NCBI RefSeq assembly: GCF_013433315.1
Contig: NZ_WXVV01000013.1
Location: 1-64,000, forward strand
Reading direction: 5' to 3'
DNA length: 64,000 bases
From: Pseudomonas crudilactis
GTDB taxonomy: Bacteria; Pseudomonadota; Gammaproteobacteria; Pseudomonadales; Pseudomonadaceae
In this document: positions 24,371 to 33,862 of the stretch, one piece after another
How positions within the stretch are numbered: the stretch's first letter is position 1
How the letters are laid out: the number at the start of each line of letters is the position of its first letter
Translations under genes and position numbers: made by a program
Notes under the pieces: generated by a model
Told to the model about the DNA's origin: nothing
The model's database searches: none
Seen by the model: only the letters and a program-made list of their open reading frames with translations

Positions 24371-25366
24371 ATGAATTTACGCGTGCCTTCCATTCGCCAT
24401 GACGATTGCGACGAGCTGGCGGCCCTGTGCAAGGCCGGCGGCGATCCGCTGCGCCTGAATGTACTGCGCGCACTGGCCAACGATTCGTTCGGTGTTCTGG
24501 AACTGGCGCAGATTTTCGGCATCGGTCAGTCCGGCATGAGCCATCACCTTAAAGTGTTGGCGCAGGCTGATCTGGTGGCAACGCGCCGCGAAGGCAACGC
24601 GATCTTTTATCGCCGTGCCCTGCCCCACACCGAATTGCTCGGCGGCAAGTTGCACGCGGCATTGTTAGAAGAAGTCGACAATCTGGATCTGCCTGACGAC
24701 GTGCAAGCGCGCATCGAGCAGGTACACGGCCAACGCGCCGCGGCCAGTCAGGACTTTTTCGCCCGGGTCGCGGAGAAATTTCGCGCCCAGCAAGACTTGA
24801 TCGCAGGCCTGCCGCAATACCGTGACAGCGTGCTGGCCCTGCTCGACAAACTGAACTTCAATGGTGCTGCCACGGCCATTGAAGTCGGCCCCGGCGATGG
24901 TGCTTTTCTGCCGGAACTGGCCCGTCGCTTCGGCACCGTAACCGCGCTGGACAACAGCCCGGCGATGCTCGAACTGGCGCGTCAGGTATGTGAACGTGAA
25001 CAGCTGGCTAACGTCAGCCTGCAGTTGGCCGATGCATTGAATGGCACAAGCCTTCAGGCCGATTGCGTGGTGTTGAACATGGTGTTGCACCATTTCGCCG
25101 CGCCGGCCGATGCGCTCAAGCACATGGCCGACCTGCTGCAACCGGGCGGTAGTCTGCTCGTGACAGAGTTATGTAGCCACAACCAGAGTTGGGCCAGGGA
25201 GGCCTGCGGTGATCTGTGGTTGGGGTTTGAACAGGACGATTTGGCCCGTTGGGCCACCGCTGCGGGACTCGTTCCCGGGGAAAGCCTCTATGTAGGCTTA
25301 CGTAATGGTTTCCAGATCCAGGTCCGCCATTTTCAGCGACCGGCTGGCGACACTCACCATCGGTAA
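24371..25366 (+). CDS. sahR: SahR-like ArsR-family regulator fused to a methyltransferase fold
   Basis: This 331-residue protein has an ArsR winged helix (residues 10-90: LRLNVLRALANDSFGVLELAQIFGIGQSGMSHHLKVL) and, after a linker, a SAM-dependent methyltransferase domain (EVGPGDGAFLPELAR near 174, VLNMVLHHF, LVTELCSH). This architecture and the place directly before metK match SahR, an SAH-responsive repressor of methionine and SAM-cycle genes. The metal-binding cysteines of ArsR/SmtB sensors are absent. It lies 18 bp before metK, and a perfect palindrome lies 41 bp upstream. The gene name is inferred from architecture and context; activity as a methyltransferase is untested. Confidence 0.8.
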   Translation: MNLRVPSIRHDDCDELAALCKAGGDPLRLNVLRALANDSFGVLELAQIFGIGQSGMSHHLKVLAQADLVATRREGNAIFYRRALPHTELLGGKLHAALLEEVDNLDLPDDVQARIEQVHGQRAAASQDFFARVAEKFRAQQDLIAGLPQYRDSVLALLDKLNFNGAATAIEVGPGDGAFLPELARRFGTVTALDNSPAMLELARQVCEREQLANVSLQLADALNGTSLQADCVVLNMVLHHFAAPADALKHMADLLQPGGSLLVTELCSHNQSWAREACGDLWLGFEQDDLARWATAAGLVPGESLYVGLRNGFQIQVRHFQRPAGDTHHR

Positions 25367-25384
25367 ATTCAGGAAAACATCGAG

Positions 25385-26575
<1,191 letters not shown>

Positions 26576-26592
26576 GAACTTCCCGGCTGCAC

Positions 26593-26631
26593 AAAAAAGC
26601 CCCGCACGGCTCACGCCCTGCGGGGCTTTTT
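26593..26631 (+). terminator. Rho-independent terminator after metK
   Basis: AAGCCCCGCA, a 12-nt loop and TGCGGGGCTT followed by T-run form a 10-bp stem terminator starting 18 bp after the stop codon. Confidence 0.9.
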
Positions 26632-26696
26632 CATGCCTGAAACCGGGAGTTCAACTCAGAACGTTCAGGTCGATGCATATCCAACAAACCACTCGG

Positions 26697-26737
26697 TCAG
26701 TCCCCTCTCCCCCGGGGAGAGGGTTAGGGTGAGGGGC
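26697..26737. repeat. Single copy of the CCCCTCTCCC hairpin repeat
   Basis: TCAGTCCCCTCTCCCCCGGG with its complement GGGAGAGGGTTAGGGTGAGGGG is one arm of the repeat family seen at 11488, 33594, 54346 and 62087. Confidence 0.7.
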
Positions 26738-26836
26738 TGTTTTTACTGCACAGAAACAAGCCGTAAAACACCCATCCGGCGGAGTAAATATCTTCGCCTA
26801 ACCTTCAAGCATTCCCCCTGAGCAAGGACGCTCACA

Positions 26837-28513
26837 ATGCTTGTCACGCTGCGCCTGTTGTTGGTTTTCCTCGCTGCCTGTACGGCCCTCAACGCCCACG
26901 CCGATTGCCCGAAATGGCCGGCCACTCAAGCACAAAGCGAAATCGCCGCCCTGCAAAAACAGATCGACCAATGGGACGACGCCTATCACCGCGAAGGCCG
27001 CTCACTGGTTGTCGATGAGCTCTACGACCAGTCACTCCAACGCCTGAGCGCATGGCGTGAATGCTTCAGGCTACCCTCGCCCGCCGAACCTTTGCGCACG
27101 GCTTCAGGCACAGTTACCCACCCCATCGCCCATACCGGTCTGGATAAAATCCATAAAGCCGAGGCCGTGCAAGCATGGCTACGGGATCGTCATGACGTCT
27201 GGGTTCAACCCAAAGTCGATGGCGTGGCAGTGACGCTGGTTTATCGCCAAGGGATGTTGCAACAGGCCATCAGTCGCGGTGACGGGATCAGCGGACAGGA
27301 CTGGACGACTTCAGCGCAAAGAATCAACGCCATACCTCAACGCCTGAAACAACCGCTGGATCTGCAGGTGCAAGGCGAACTCTACTGGCGCTTGGACAAA
27401 CACGTGCAAGCCCGATCCGGCAGCGTCAACGCCCGTGCCGCCGTTGCCGGACTGATGAACCGCAAATCCTTCACTGCAGAACAAGCCGCCGGTATCGGAC
27501 TGTTCGTTTGGGACTGGCCACAAGGACCTGTGGACTTGCCCGAACGAATATCCAGATTGGCCGCACTGGGTTTCGCCACAATTGAACCGTACAGCCACCC
27601 CGCCAGCGATTTCGCAGAGGCACAAAAATGGCGCGACCACTGGTATCGCTCGCCTTTGCCATTTGCCACCGACGGCGTGGTGTTGCGCCAGAGTCAGCGC
27701 CCGCCCGCCGAACGCTGGCAGGCTCGCGCTCCGTATTGGGCAGTTGCGTGGAAGTATCCTTTTGCTCAAGCGCTGGCCGAAGTGCGCAAGGTCAACTTCA
27801 AGATCGGGCGCACTGGGCGTATCACGCCAGTACTCGAACTCAAACCCGTCATGCTCGATGACCGGGAGATCAAACGGGTCAGCGCCAGCTCGTTGAAACG
27901 CTGGCAAGAACTGGACATTCGCCCCGGCGATCAGGTTGCGATCAGCCTCGCCGGCCTGACCATTCCACGGCTCGACAGCGTGGTGCTGCGCGCCGCCGAA
28001 CGCACAGACCTCAACATCCCCAACTCCGACGACTTCCACGTATTGAGCTGCTGGCAACCCTCGCCCGGTTGCGAAAGCCAGTTTCTCGCACGCCTGACCT
28101 GGCTCAGTGGCAAACAAGGGCTGGCGCTGCAACATGTCGGTCGTGGCACGTGGGAGAAACTTCTCGAAACACGCCGCGTGAACAACCTGCTGGATTGGTT
28201 GACCCTTGAGGGGCCGGAGCTTGCTAACATTGCCGGCTTCGGCGAGCGCAGCAGCGAACGCCTGATGCACAGTTTTCACAGCGCTCGCCAACGACCCTTC
28301 GCCCAATGGCTCAAGGCCCTGGGCTTACCACCCACAGGTCAGGCTCAACTGCCTGACTCATGGCAGGCGCTGGCACAACGCGACACCGAACAATGGCAGG
28401 CCGAAGCCGGTATCGGTCCGGGACGCGCAGCGCAATTGAGCGCATTCTTTCGCGATCCGCAGGTACTGGCTTTGAGCGAAACCTTACATGCCGCCGGAAT
28501 CGACGGTTTCTGA
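26837..28513 (+). CDS. ligB: NAD-dependent DNA ligase LigB
   Basis: This 558-residue protein is the LigB-type NAD-dependent DNA ligase, which lacks the zinc finger and BRCT domains of LigA. The adenylation lysine lies in VQPKVDGVAVTL (near residue 120) with the nucleotidyltransferase GRTGRITPVLEL further on, and helix-hairpin-helix segments at the end. The first 25 residues (MLVTLRLLLVFLAACTALNAHA, then DCPKW) read as a Sec signal peptide with an AHA cleavage site. Escherichia coli LigB also begins with a hydrophobic stretch. If cleaved, the enzyme acts outside the cytosol, where its role is unknown. A good site (AGCAAGGACG) precedes the ATG. Confidence 0.92.
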   Translation: MLVTLRLLLVFLAACTALNAHADCPKWPATQAQSEIAALQKQIDQWDDAYHREGRSLVVDELYDQSLQRLSAWRECFRLPSPAEPLRTASGTVTHPIAHTGLDKIHKAEAVQAWLRDRHDVWVQPKVDGVAVTLVYRQGMLQQAISRGDGISGQDWTTSAQRINAIPQRLKQPLDLQVQGELYWRLDKHVQARSGSVNARAAVAGLMNRKSFTAEQAAGIGLFVWDWPQGPVDLPERISRLAALGFATIEPYSHPASDFAEAQKWRDHWYRSPLPFATDGVVLRQSQRPPAERWQARAPYWAVAWKYPFAQALAEVRKVNFKIGRTGRITPVLELKPVMLDDREIKRVSASSLKRWQELDIRPGDQVAISLAGLTIPRLDSVVLRAAERTDLNIPNSDDFHVLSCWQPSPGCESQFLARLTWLSGKQGLALQHVGRGTWEKLLETRRVNNLLDWLTLEGPELANIAGFGERSSERLMHSFHSARQRPFAQWLKALGLPPTGQAQLPDSWQALAQRDTEQWQAEAGIGPGRAAQLSAFFRDPQVLALSETLHAAGIDGF

Positions 28514-28610
28514 CTACGCAATCCCGGCGCGCCGGGAACCCATCGGCCACCGAGGCGCTCCAACAGCGCAGTGCCGCCCCGACCCGATTGCCTTTGCACA
28601 TGGAGCTTTT

Positions 28611-29006
28611 ATGAAATTTCTCGCACCGCTCGCCTTGCTGACCCTTTGCGGCGTAATGGCCGCCCCTGTGATGGCCGACGAAGACGCCCCGGGCCTGACC
28701 GGCTGCGCCGCCAAGAAGCAGGGCATCATCAATCAGATCGAACAGGCCAAGTCGCGCGGCAACGCCGATCAGCAGGCGGGCCTGGAAACTGCCCTGCGTG
28801 AGGTGACCGAAAACTGCACCGATGCCGGCCTGAAAAAAGAACGCGAAAACAAGGTCCTCGAAGCCAAACACGAAGTGAGCAAGCGTCAGGCTGATCTCGA
28901 CAAGGCCATGAAGAAAGGCGATCCAGAGAAGATCAACAAGCGCAAAGACAAACTCGCCGAATCACGCAAAGAACTGCAGGACGCGCTGGACGAGATCGAT
29001 AAGTAA
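28611..29006 (+). CDS. DUF1090 family periplasmic protein (YqjC type)
   Basis: This 131-residue protein has a signal peptide (MKFLAPLALLTLCGVMAAPVMA, cleaved before DEDAPG) and a highly charged, mostly helical mature part rich in lysine, glutamate and heptad-like repeats. It matches the DUF1090/YqjC family (two conserved cysteines, CAAKKQGIINQIEQAKSRGN and NCTDAGL). Function unknown. It starts 97 bp after ligB on the same strand, with GGAG 6 nt before the ATG, and is followed by a cytochrome gene on the other strand. Confidence 0.83.
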   Translation: MKFLAPLALLTLCGVMAAPVMADEDAPGLTGCAAKKQGIINQIEQAKSRGNADQQAGLETALREVTENCTDAGLKKERENKVLEAKHEVSKRQADLDKAMKKGDPEKINKRKDKLAESRKELQDALDEIDK

Positions 29007-29057
29007 GCATTGATGCAGTGAGTTTGATGGCCTCTTCGTCAGCTCAAACAATAGAAA

Positions 29058-29507
29058 TCAATGATCGCGAAACTGTTTATGGCAAGCGCTGCAGGCATCT
29101 TCAACTTTCTGCACCGCAGGCCCGAGGTTGCTGGCCTTGTACGGCTGAACCTGGCTGGCGATCACCAATTCACCGGTGGCCGCTTCCAGGGTGCGGGCCA
29201 TTTCCTGAAACTGCGCCTGCTTCTGCCAGACATCGTCCTTGGCGCTGGTGTGATCTTCTTCGCGAACCTGCGGAAAATGCTTCCAGGGTTCATGGGACAA
29301 CGCATCGAGTTTGACTGCGCCTTCGGCAAACTTCGGCCCGTCGAACGGAATGCGCCCGCGCAGCATGCCGCCGAGGTCTTCGCCGGTCTTGAGCATTTGT
29401 TTGAAGATCGCCTTGCGTTGACCCAGCGGGGAATTCGGATCGACACCGCCACAAGCGGACAAGGTCAGACAGGCCAGCAATACAACAGAAATGCTTTTAA
29501 GAGTCAT
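29058..29507 (-). CDS. Cytochrome c' (class II c-type) lipoprotein
   Basis: This 149-residue protein has a lipoprotein signal (VVLLACLTLSACGG; lipobox LSAC) and a four-helix cytochrome c' core ending in the haem motif CSACHKQFRDH near the C-terminus, as is typical of class II cytochromes c. It should be membrane-anchored on the periplasmic side. The usual role is electron transfer or gas binding; neither is shown here. It is transcribed toward DUF1090 and divergently from mltA. Confidence 0.83.
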   Translation of the reverse strand: MTLKSISVVLLACLTLSACGGVDPNSPLGQRKAIFKQMLKTGEDLGGMLRGRIPFDGPKFAEGAVKLDALSHEPWKHFPQVREEDHTSAKDDVWQKQAQFQEMARTLEAATGELVIASQVQPYKASNLGPAVQKVEDACSACHKQFRDH

Positions 29508-29635
29508 GGTGGCTTCAGGTCACGGATTTCGGCGGCCAGTATCCTCGCGTCACCGCCAAACACCAATAGCCCTATTAAAAATACGGGTTGCCCGAGCGCA
29601 TGGAGCACGCGGGCAACCGGCACAGGAATCACTCC

Positions 29636-30814
29636 ATGAACAGCCGTTTCAAGGCCTGGCGTCACCCGCTGATCGCAACCCTGCCTCTAATGGCGATTCT
29701 CGCTGGCTGCACCGGCGGTGATAGCGCCAAACCAAAAACCCACGCACTGGCCACTTATTCCAGCGCCACTTGGGAAGCACTGCCGGCAGTATCCGATAGC
29801 GATCTGGTCGCCGGTTTCGGTTCGTGGCGTAGCGCCTGCACCCGACTCAAAGCTGATGCCGTATGGGGCTCCACCTGCGCCGCTGCAGCCAAAGTGCCGC
29901 AAAGTGCTGGCGAGATTCGCGCCTTCCTCAAACAAAATCTCGACGTCTACGGCCTGCGCGCTGAAAACGACAACCCCAACGGCTTGATCACCGGCTACTA
30001 CGAACCGGTCTACCCCGGCAGCCTGACGCCCACCGACGCGGCCAATGTACCCGTGTATGGCGTGCCGGAAGACATGATCATCGTCTCGCTGGACAGCATT
30101 TATCCCGAACTCAAAGGCAAACGCCTGCGCGGTCGCCTTGAAGGTCGGGTACTCAAACCGTACGACGATGCCGCAACTATCGAATCGAAGGGCGTTAAAG
30201 CCCCAGTGGTGGCTTATCTGACCGACCCGATGAACCTGCAATTCCTGCAGATCCAGGGCTCCGGGCGGATCCAGACCGAGGACGGCAAACAGCTGCGCAT
30301 CGCCTACGCCGATCAGAACGGCCACCCGTACCGCCCAATCGGCCGCTGGCTGGTCGAGCAAGGTGAGCTGAAGAAAGAAGATGTGACCATGAACGCGATC
30401 AGCAACTGGGCAAAGGCCAATCCTTCGCGCATCCCCGAACTGTTGGGTAGCAACCCGAGCTATGTGTTCTTCACCCGCAACCCCGACAGCAACGAAGGCC
30501 CGCGCGGCTCGCTGAACGTGCCGCTGACTGCCGGCTATAGCGCGGCGGTGGATCGCAAGGTGATTCCGTTGGGTAGTCTGTTGTGGCTGTCGACCACTCG
30601 TCCTGATGGCACGGCGCTGGTGCGTCCGGTGGCGGCGCAGGATACCGGCGGCGCGATTGCCGGCGAGGTACGTGCGGATCTGTTCTGGGGCACGGGCGAC
30701 GCGGCCGGGCAACTGGCCGGGGACATGAAACAGCAAGGGCAGATCTGGATGCTCTGGCCAAAAGGTGCCGCGTTGCCGCAAGTGCCGCAGGTGGCGGATA
30801 CAGAGAAGAAGTAA
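29636..30814 (+). CDS. mltA: Membrane-bound lytic murein transglycosylase A
   Basis: This 392-residue lipoprotein (LPLMAILAGC lipobox) is MltA, which cleaves the glycan strand of peptidoglycan to 1,6-anhydromuropeptides. Core signatures are GLITGYYEPVYPGS, FLQIQGSGRI and the catalytic-aspartate region QDTGGAIAGEVRADLFWG near the end. I start at the ATG at 29636, which precedes the signal peptide directly; a longer start at 29588 would add a charged stretch before it. A REP pair follows. Confidence 0.95.
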   Translation: MNSRFKAWRHPLIATLPLMAILAGCTGGDSAKPKTHALATYSSATWEALPAVSDSDLVAGFGSWRSACTRLKADAVWGSTCAAAAKVPQSAGEIRAFLKQNLDVYGLRAENDNPNGLITGYYEPVYPGSLTPTDAANVPVYGVPEDMIIVSLDSIYPELKGKRLRGRLEGRVLKPYDDAATIESKGVKAPVVAYLTDPMNLQFLQIQGSGRIQTEDGKQLRIAYADQNGHPYRPIGRWLVEQGELKKEDVTMNAISNWAKANPSRIPELLGSNPSYVFFTRNPDSNEGPRGSLNVPLTAGYSAAVDRKVIPLGSLLWLSTTRPDGTALVRPVAAQDTGGAIAGEVRADLFWGTGDAAGQLAGDMKQQGQIWMLWPKGAALPQVPQVADTEKK

Positions 30815-30845
30815 GCCTTGGGATCTGCTGAGGCAGGCAAATAGC

Positions 30846-30912
30846 TATCGCGAGCAGGCTCACTCCTACAGGGGAACGCATTCCAAATGTAGGAGTGAGC
30901 CTGCTCGCGATG
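30846..30912. repeat. REP pair (GAGTGAGCCTGCTCGCGA type)
   Basis: Inverted copies lie between the converging mltA and MAPEG genes. Confidence 0.85.
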
Positions 30913-30938
30913 AGGCCATCAGCGACACCAAAAAATAA

Positions 30939-31322
30939 TCAGACCGACACAAAGAAGAACGAAGCAATCAACCCCATTCCCACAAACCACACCAGCGAGC
31001 GCAGGATCGCCCAGTCCGCCAGGTAGCAGATGATGTACAGCAGGCGACTGGTAATAAACATCACCGCCAGCACATTGACCGTCACCAACTGCGCGGTTCC
31101 CACCAGGTGCGCAACGATCACCGCCGCTGCAAACGCCGGCATCACTTCAAAACTGTTCAGTTGCGCCGCGTGCGCCCGACGGGCCACACCGTTGAGACTT
31201 TCAAGAAAGTCGCGCGGATCGTGGTTATCACTCAACCGGTAGCCGCCCACGGCTTTCGCTACGCCGGTGCAGATATACGGCAGAAAAATTGCGATCAACA
31301 CACACCACAGAGCCACCGTCAT
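30939..31322 (-). CDS. MAPEG family membrane protein
   Basis: This 127-residue protein has about four hydrophobic segments, and the loop HDPRDFLESLNGVARRAHAAQLNSFE carries the glutathione-binding arginine and asparagine residues of the MAPEG family (membrane-associated eicosanoid and glutathione metabolism). Bacterial members often have glutathione transferase or peroxidase activity, but this one is not tested. It is in the same direction as the EamA transporter, 39 bp after it. Confidence 0.87.
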   Translation of the reverse strand: MTVALWCVLIAIFLPYICTGVAKAVGGYRLSDNHDPRDFLESLNGVARRAHAAQLNSFEVMPAFAAAVIVAHLVGTAQLVTVNVLAVMFITSRLLYIICYLADWAILRSLVWFVGMGLIASFFFVSV

Positions 31323-31361
31323 AACGCCGTCCTTTTTTCGAGTTATAGAATTCGCGGGCGG

Positions 31362-32195
31362 TCAGAACTTCATCACCAGCATGCCGATCAGCACCAGCCC
31401 ACAGGCTAAGAGCCGCGGACGGCCGAAAGGTTCTTTCAAGTAGCGCATACCGAACAGCACCACCAGAATCACGCTGATCTCGCGCAATGCCGCCGCTTCA
31501 GCAATCGAACCCAACTGCATCGCCCACAGCACCAGAGCGTAGCTGGCCAATACGCAGAAGCCCACCGCCAGGCCCAGCCTCCATTGCTCACGCCAGAACA
31601 ACATGAACGCCGGACGCTTGGCGACCCACGCCAGCAGTGGAAACGGCCACGCGCTGAACAACGTGACCCAGACCAGGTAATCAAGCGGATGCGACCAGCG
31701 CCGCAATGCCTGGCCGTCGATGTAGGTGTAGCAACCAATACACAGGCCGATCAACGCCACCACCGGCAGCATCGACCATGGCAAATGCTTGCCACCACCG
31801 CCCTGCCACAATAGACAAACCATGCCCAACGGAATCAGCATGATGCCGAAGATCTGCTGGGTGGTGAGCACTTCACCGGCGAAGATCAGGGTCAGCGCCA
31901 GCACCACCAGCGGCGACAATCCGCGCATCAGTGGATACACCAGGCCCAGATCGCCGACCCGATACGCCTGAATCAGCAGGTAGCGATACAGCAGCTCAAA
32001 AGCTGCCGAAGCGAGAATCCATGGCCAGATTTCCATGGGCGGCAAGCTCACGAATGGAAACGCGATGGCCACGACCAGCAGCGCCACGGTGTCCATGCAC
32101 GCCACCACCAGCAGCCGCTCGGCGCTGAACTTGATTAACGTATTCCACGTCGCATGCAACAGCGCCGCCATCAATACCAAAGCCGTCGCCAGCAC
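31362..32195 (-). CDS. EamA-family (DMT) transporter
   Basis: This 277-residue protein has about ten hydrophobic segments in two EamA repeats, starting with ATALVLMAALLHATWNTLIK and ending CGLVLIGMLVMKF. It belongs to the drug/metabolite transporter superfamily. The substrate is not predictable. It overlaps no neighbour and is divergent from an AraJ-like MFS gene. Confidence 0.85.
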   Translation of the reverse strand: MLATALVLMAALLHATWNTLIKFSAERLLVVACMDTVALLVVAIAFPFVSLPPMEIWPWILASAAFELLYRYLLIQAYRVGDLGLVYPLMRGLSPLVVLALTLIFAGEVLTTQQIFGIMLIPLGMVCLLWQGGGGKHLPWSMLPVVALIGLCIGCYTYIDGQALRRWSHPLDYLVWVTLFSAWPFPLLAWVAKRPAFMLFWREQWRLGLAVGFCVLASYALVLWAMQLGSIAEAAALREISVILVVLFGMRYLKEPFGRPRLLACGLVLIGMLVMKF

Positions 32196-32407
32196 GTTCC
32201 ACTCCTTATTGTTGTTAGCGAGCCAATTAGTCAGATTATTGATTCGCGATGTGTCAGCAGCTGTTTATACTGCAAGCGACCACGCCGTACTCAGTTGCGC
32301 ACAGAAAAATACCAATAATTCCCGCCCGCACCGCCCTCCTTCGAGATCGGTCTTCGGCCTGCGTATGCCTGATCAAAGCGTCAAGACTACCGACAGAGAC
32401 CTTGCGC

Positions 32408-33577
32408 ATGCCACTCGCCTTGCTTGCCCTCGCTGTTGCCGCATTCGGCATCGGCACCACCGAATTCGTCATCATGGGCTTGCTGCCCGATGTTGCCCGC
32501 GACCTTGCCGTGAGCATTCCCGATGCTGGTCTGTTGATCACCGGTTACGCGCTGGGCGTAGTGTTCGGTGCGCCGATCCTAGCGATCGGCACCGCCAACA
32601 TGCCACGCAAAGCGACATTGCTGGGAATGACGCTGATGTTCATCCTAGGCAACGTGCTCTGTGCACTGGCACCGAACTACGCGACGCTGATGGCTGCTCG
32701 TGTGGTCACAGCGCTGTGCCACGGCGCGTTCTTCGGCATTGGCTCGGTGGTCGCCGCCGGGCTGGTCGCGCCGAACAAACGCGCGCAGGCGATTGCGATG
32801 ATGTTCACCGGCCTGACCTTGGCCAACGTCCTCGGCGTACCGCTGGGCACGGCGCTCGGGCAATACGCCGGCTGGCGTTCGACCTTCTGGGCGGTCTCGG
32901 TGATCGGCGTAATCGCAGCCTTGGCGCAGTGGCTGTGGCTGCCAAAACACATCCCGATGGACAAGGCCAACCTCGCCAGCGAGCTCAAGGTGCTGGGCAA
33001 GGTCAATGTGTTGCTGGCGCTGGGCATGAGCGTGTTGGCCTCGACCAGCCTGTTCAGTGTGTTCACCTACATCGCACCGATCCTGCAGGACATCACCGGC
33101 GTCAGCCCGCACGGCGTGACGGTGATGCTGCTGTTGTTCGGCGTCGGTCTGACCGGCGGCAGCATGCTCGGCGGGCGTCTGGCCGATAGCCGTTTGTTGC
33201 CGTCGCTGGTCGGTGTGGCCCTGGCCGTGGTGGTGATTCTGGCGGCGTTCAGTCAGACCAGCCGTTCGGTGGTGCCGGCGGCAATCACGCTGGTGCTGTG
33301 GGGGATCTTTGCTTTTGCGCTGTGCCCGATTCTGCAATTGCTGATCATCGATCAGGCCCATGAAGCGCCGAACCTCGGTTCGACTTTGAATCAGAGCGCT
33401 TTCAATCTCGGTAACGCGGCGGGTGCGTGGATCGGCGGGCTGGTGGTGGCCAGTGGCGCGGATCTGGCGGACTTGCCGTGGACCGGTGCGCTTGTTGGCG
33501 TATTGACCGTGCTGACAGCGCTGTTTTTCATCTATCTGCAACGTCGCGAAGCGGCTGCGGTCAATGTGTCCGGCTAA
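32408..33577 (+). CDS. MFS transporter, AraJ-like
   Basis: This 389-residue protein has about twelve membrane segments and the signature of AraJ-type sugar and drug efflux pumps (FGIGTTEFVIMGLLPDVARDL). MFS motif-like stretches are present (ALGQYAGWRSTFWAV; GGRLADSRLLP). The ATG at 32408 immediately precedes the first hydrophobic segment. An in-frame ATG at 32249 adds 53 residues that do not resemble the family. Substrate unknown. It is divergent from the EamA gene and stands alone. Confidence 0.86.
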   Translation: MPLALLALAVAAFGIGTTEFVIMGLLPDVARDLAVSIPDAGLLITGYALGVVFGAPILAIGTANMPRKATLLGMTLMFILGNVLCALAPNYATLMAARVVTALCHGAFFGIGSVVAAGLVAPNKRAQAIAMMFTGLTLANVLGVPLGTALGQYAGWRSTFWAVSVIGVIAALAQWLWLPKHIPMDKANLASELKVLGKVNVLLALGMSVLASTSLFSVFTYIAPILQDITGVSPHGVTVMLLLFGVGLTGGSMLGGRLADSRLLPSLVGVALAVVVILAAFSQTSRSVVPAAITLVLWGIFAFALCPILQLLIIDQAHEAPNLGSTLNQSAFNLGNAAGAWIGGLVVASGADLADLPWTGALVGVLTVLTALFFIYLQRREAAAVNVSG

Positions 33578-33593
33578 TCGGGTTTAGCCTGAG

Positions 33594-33771
33594 AGCCCTC
33601 ACCCTAGCCCTCTCCCAGAGGGAGAGGGGACTGAACGGGGGGCGCTTCAGAAGTACGCCGACCTGAACGCGCATTGCCGAATCCATAATCGACTCGGTTA
33701 TTCAGGTCGATGTATGCCACAAGACAATAAGGTCGGCCCCCTCTCCCTCCGGGAGAGGGCTGGGGTGAGGG
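33594..33771. repeat. Long inverted repeat (CCCTCTCCC family)
   Basis: GCCCTCACCCTAGCCCTCTC at one end and CCCTCCGGGAGAGGGCTGGG at the other, with a spacer that includes a CAGGTCGATGTATG segment. Closely related to 11488-11665 and 62087-62286. Confidence 0.8.
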
Positions 33772-33862
33772 AAGCTTGTGCCCTCTGTCGCTCTCAGCCC
33801 ATCAAACCCCTGCGCCCAAGCATCGGGCGCGCTCCACTCACCCCTCATCCAAAGGACCCCGG

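Noticed and set aside
33776..33862. N-terminal extension of the CPA1 antiporter
   Set aside because: The extension is not hydrophobic and overlaps the repeat region; ATG 33863 has a better site.
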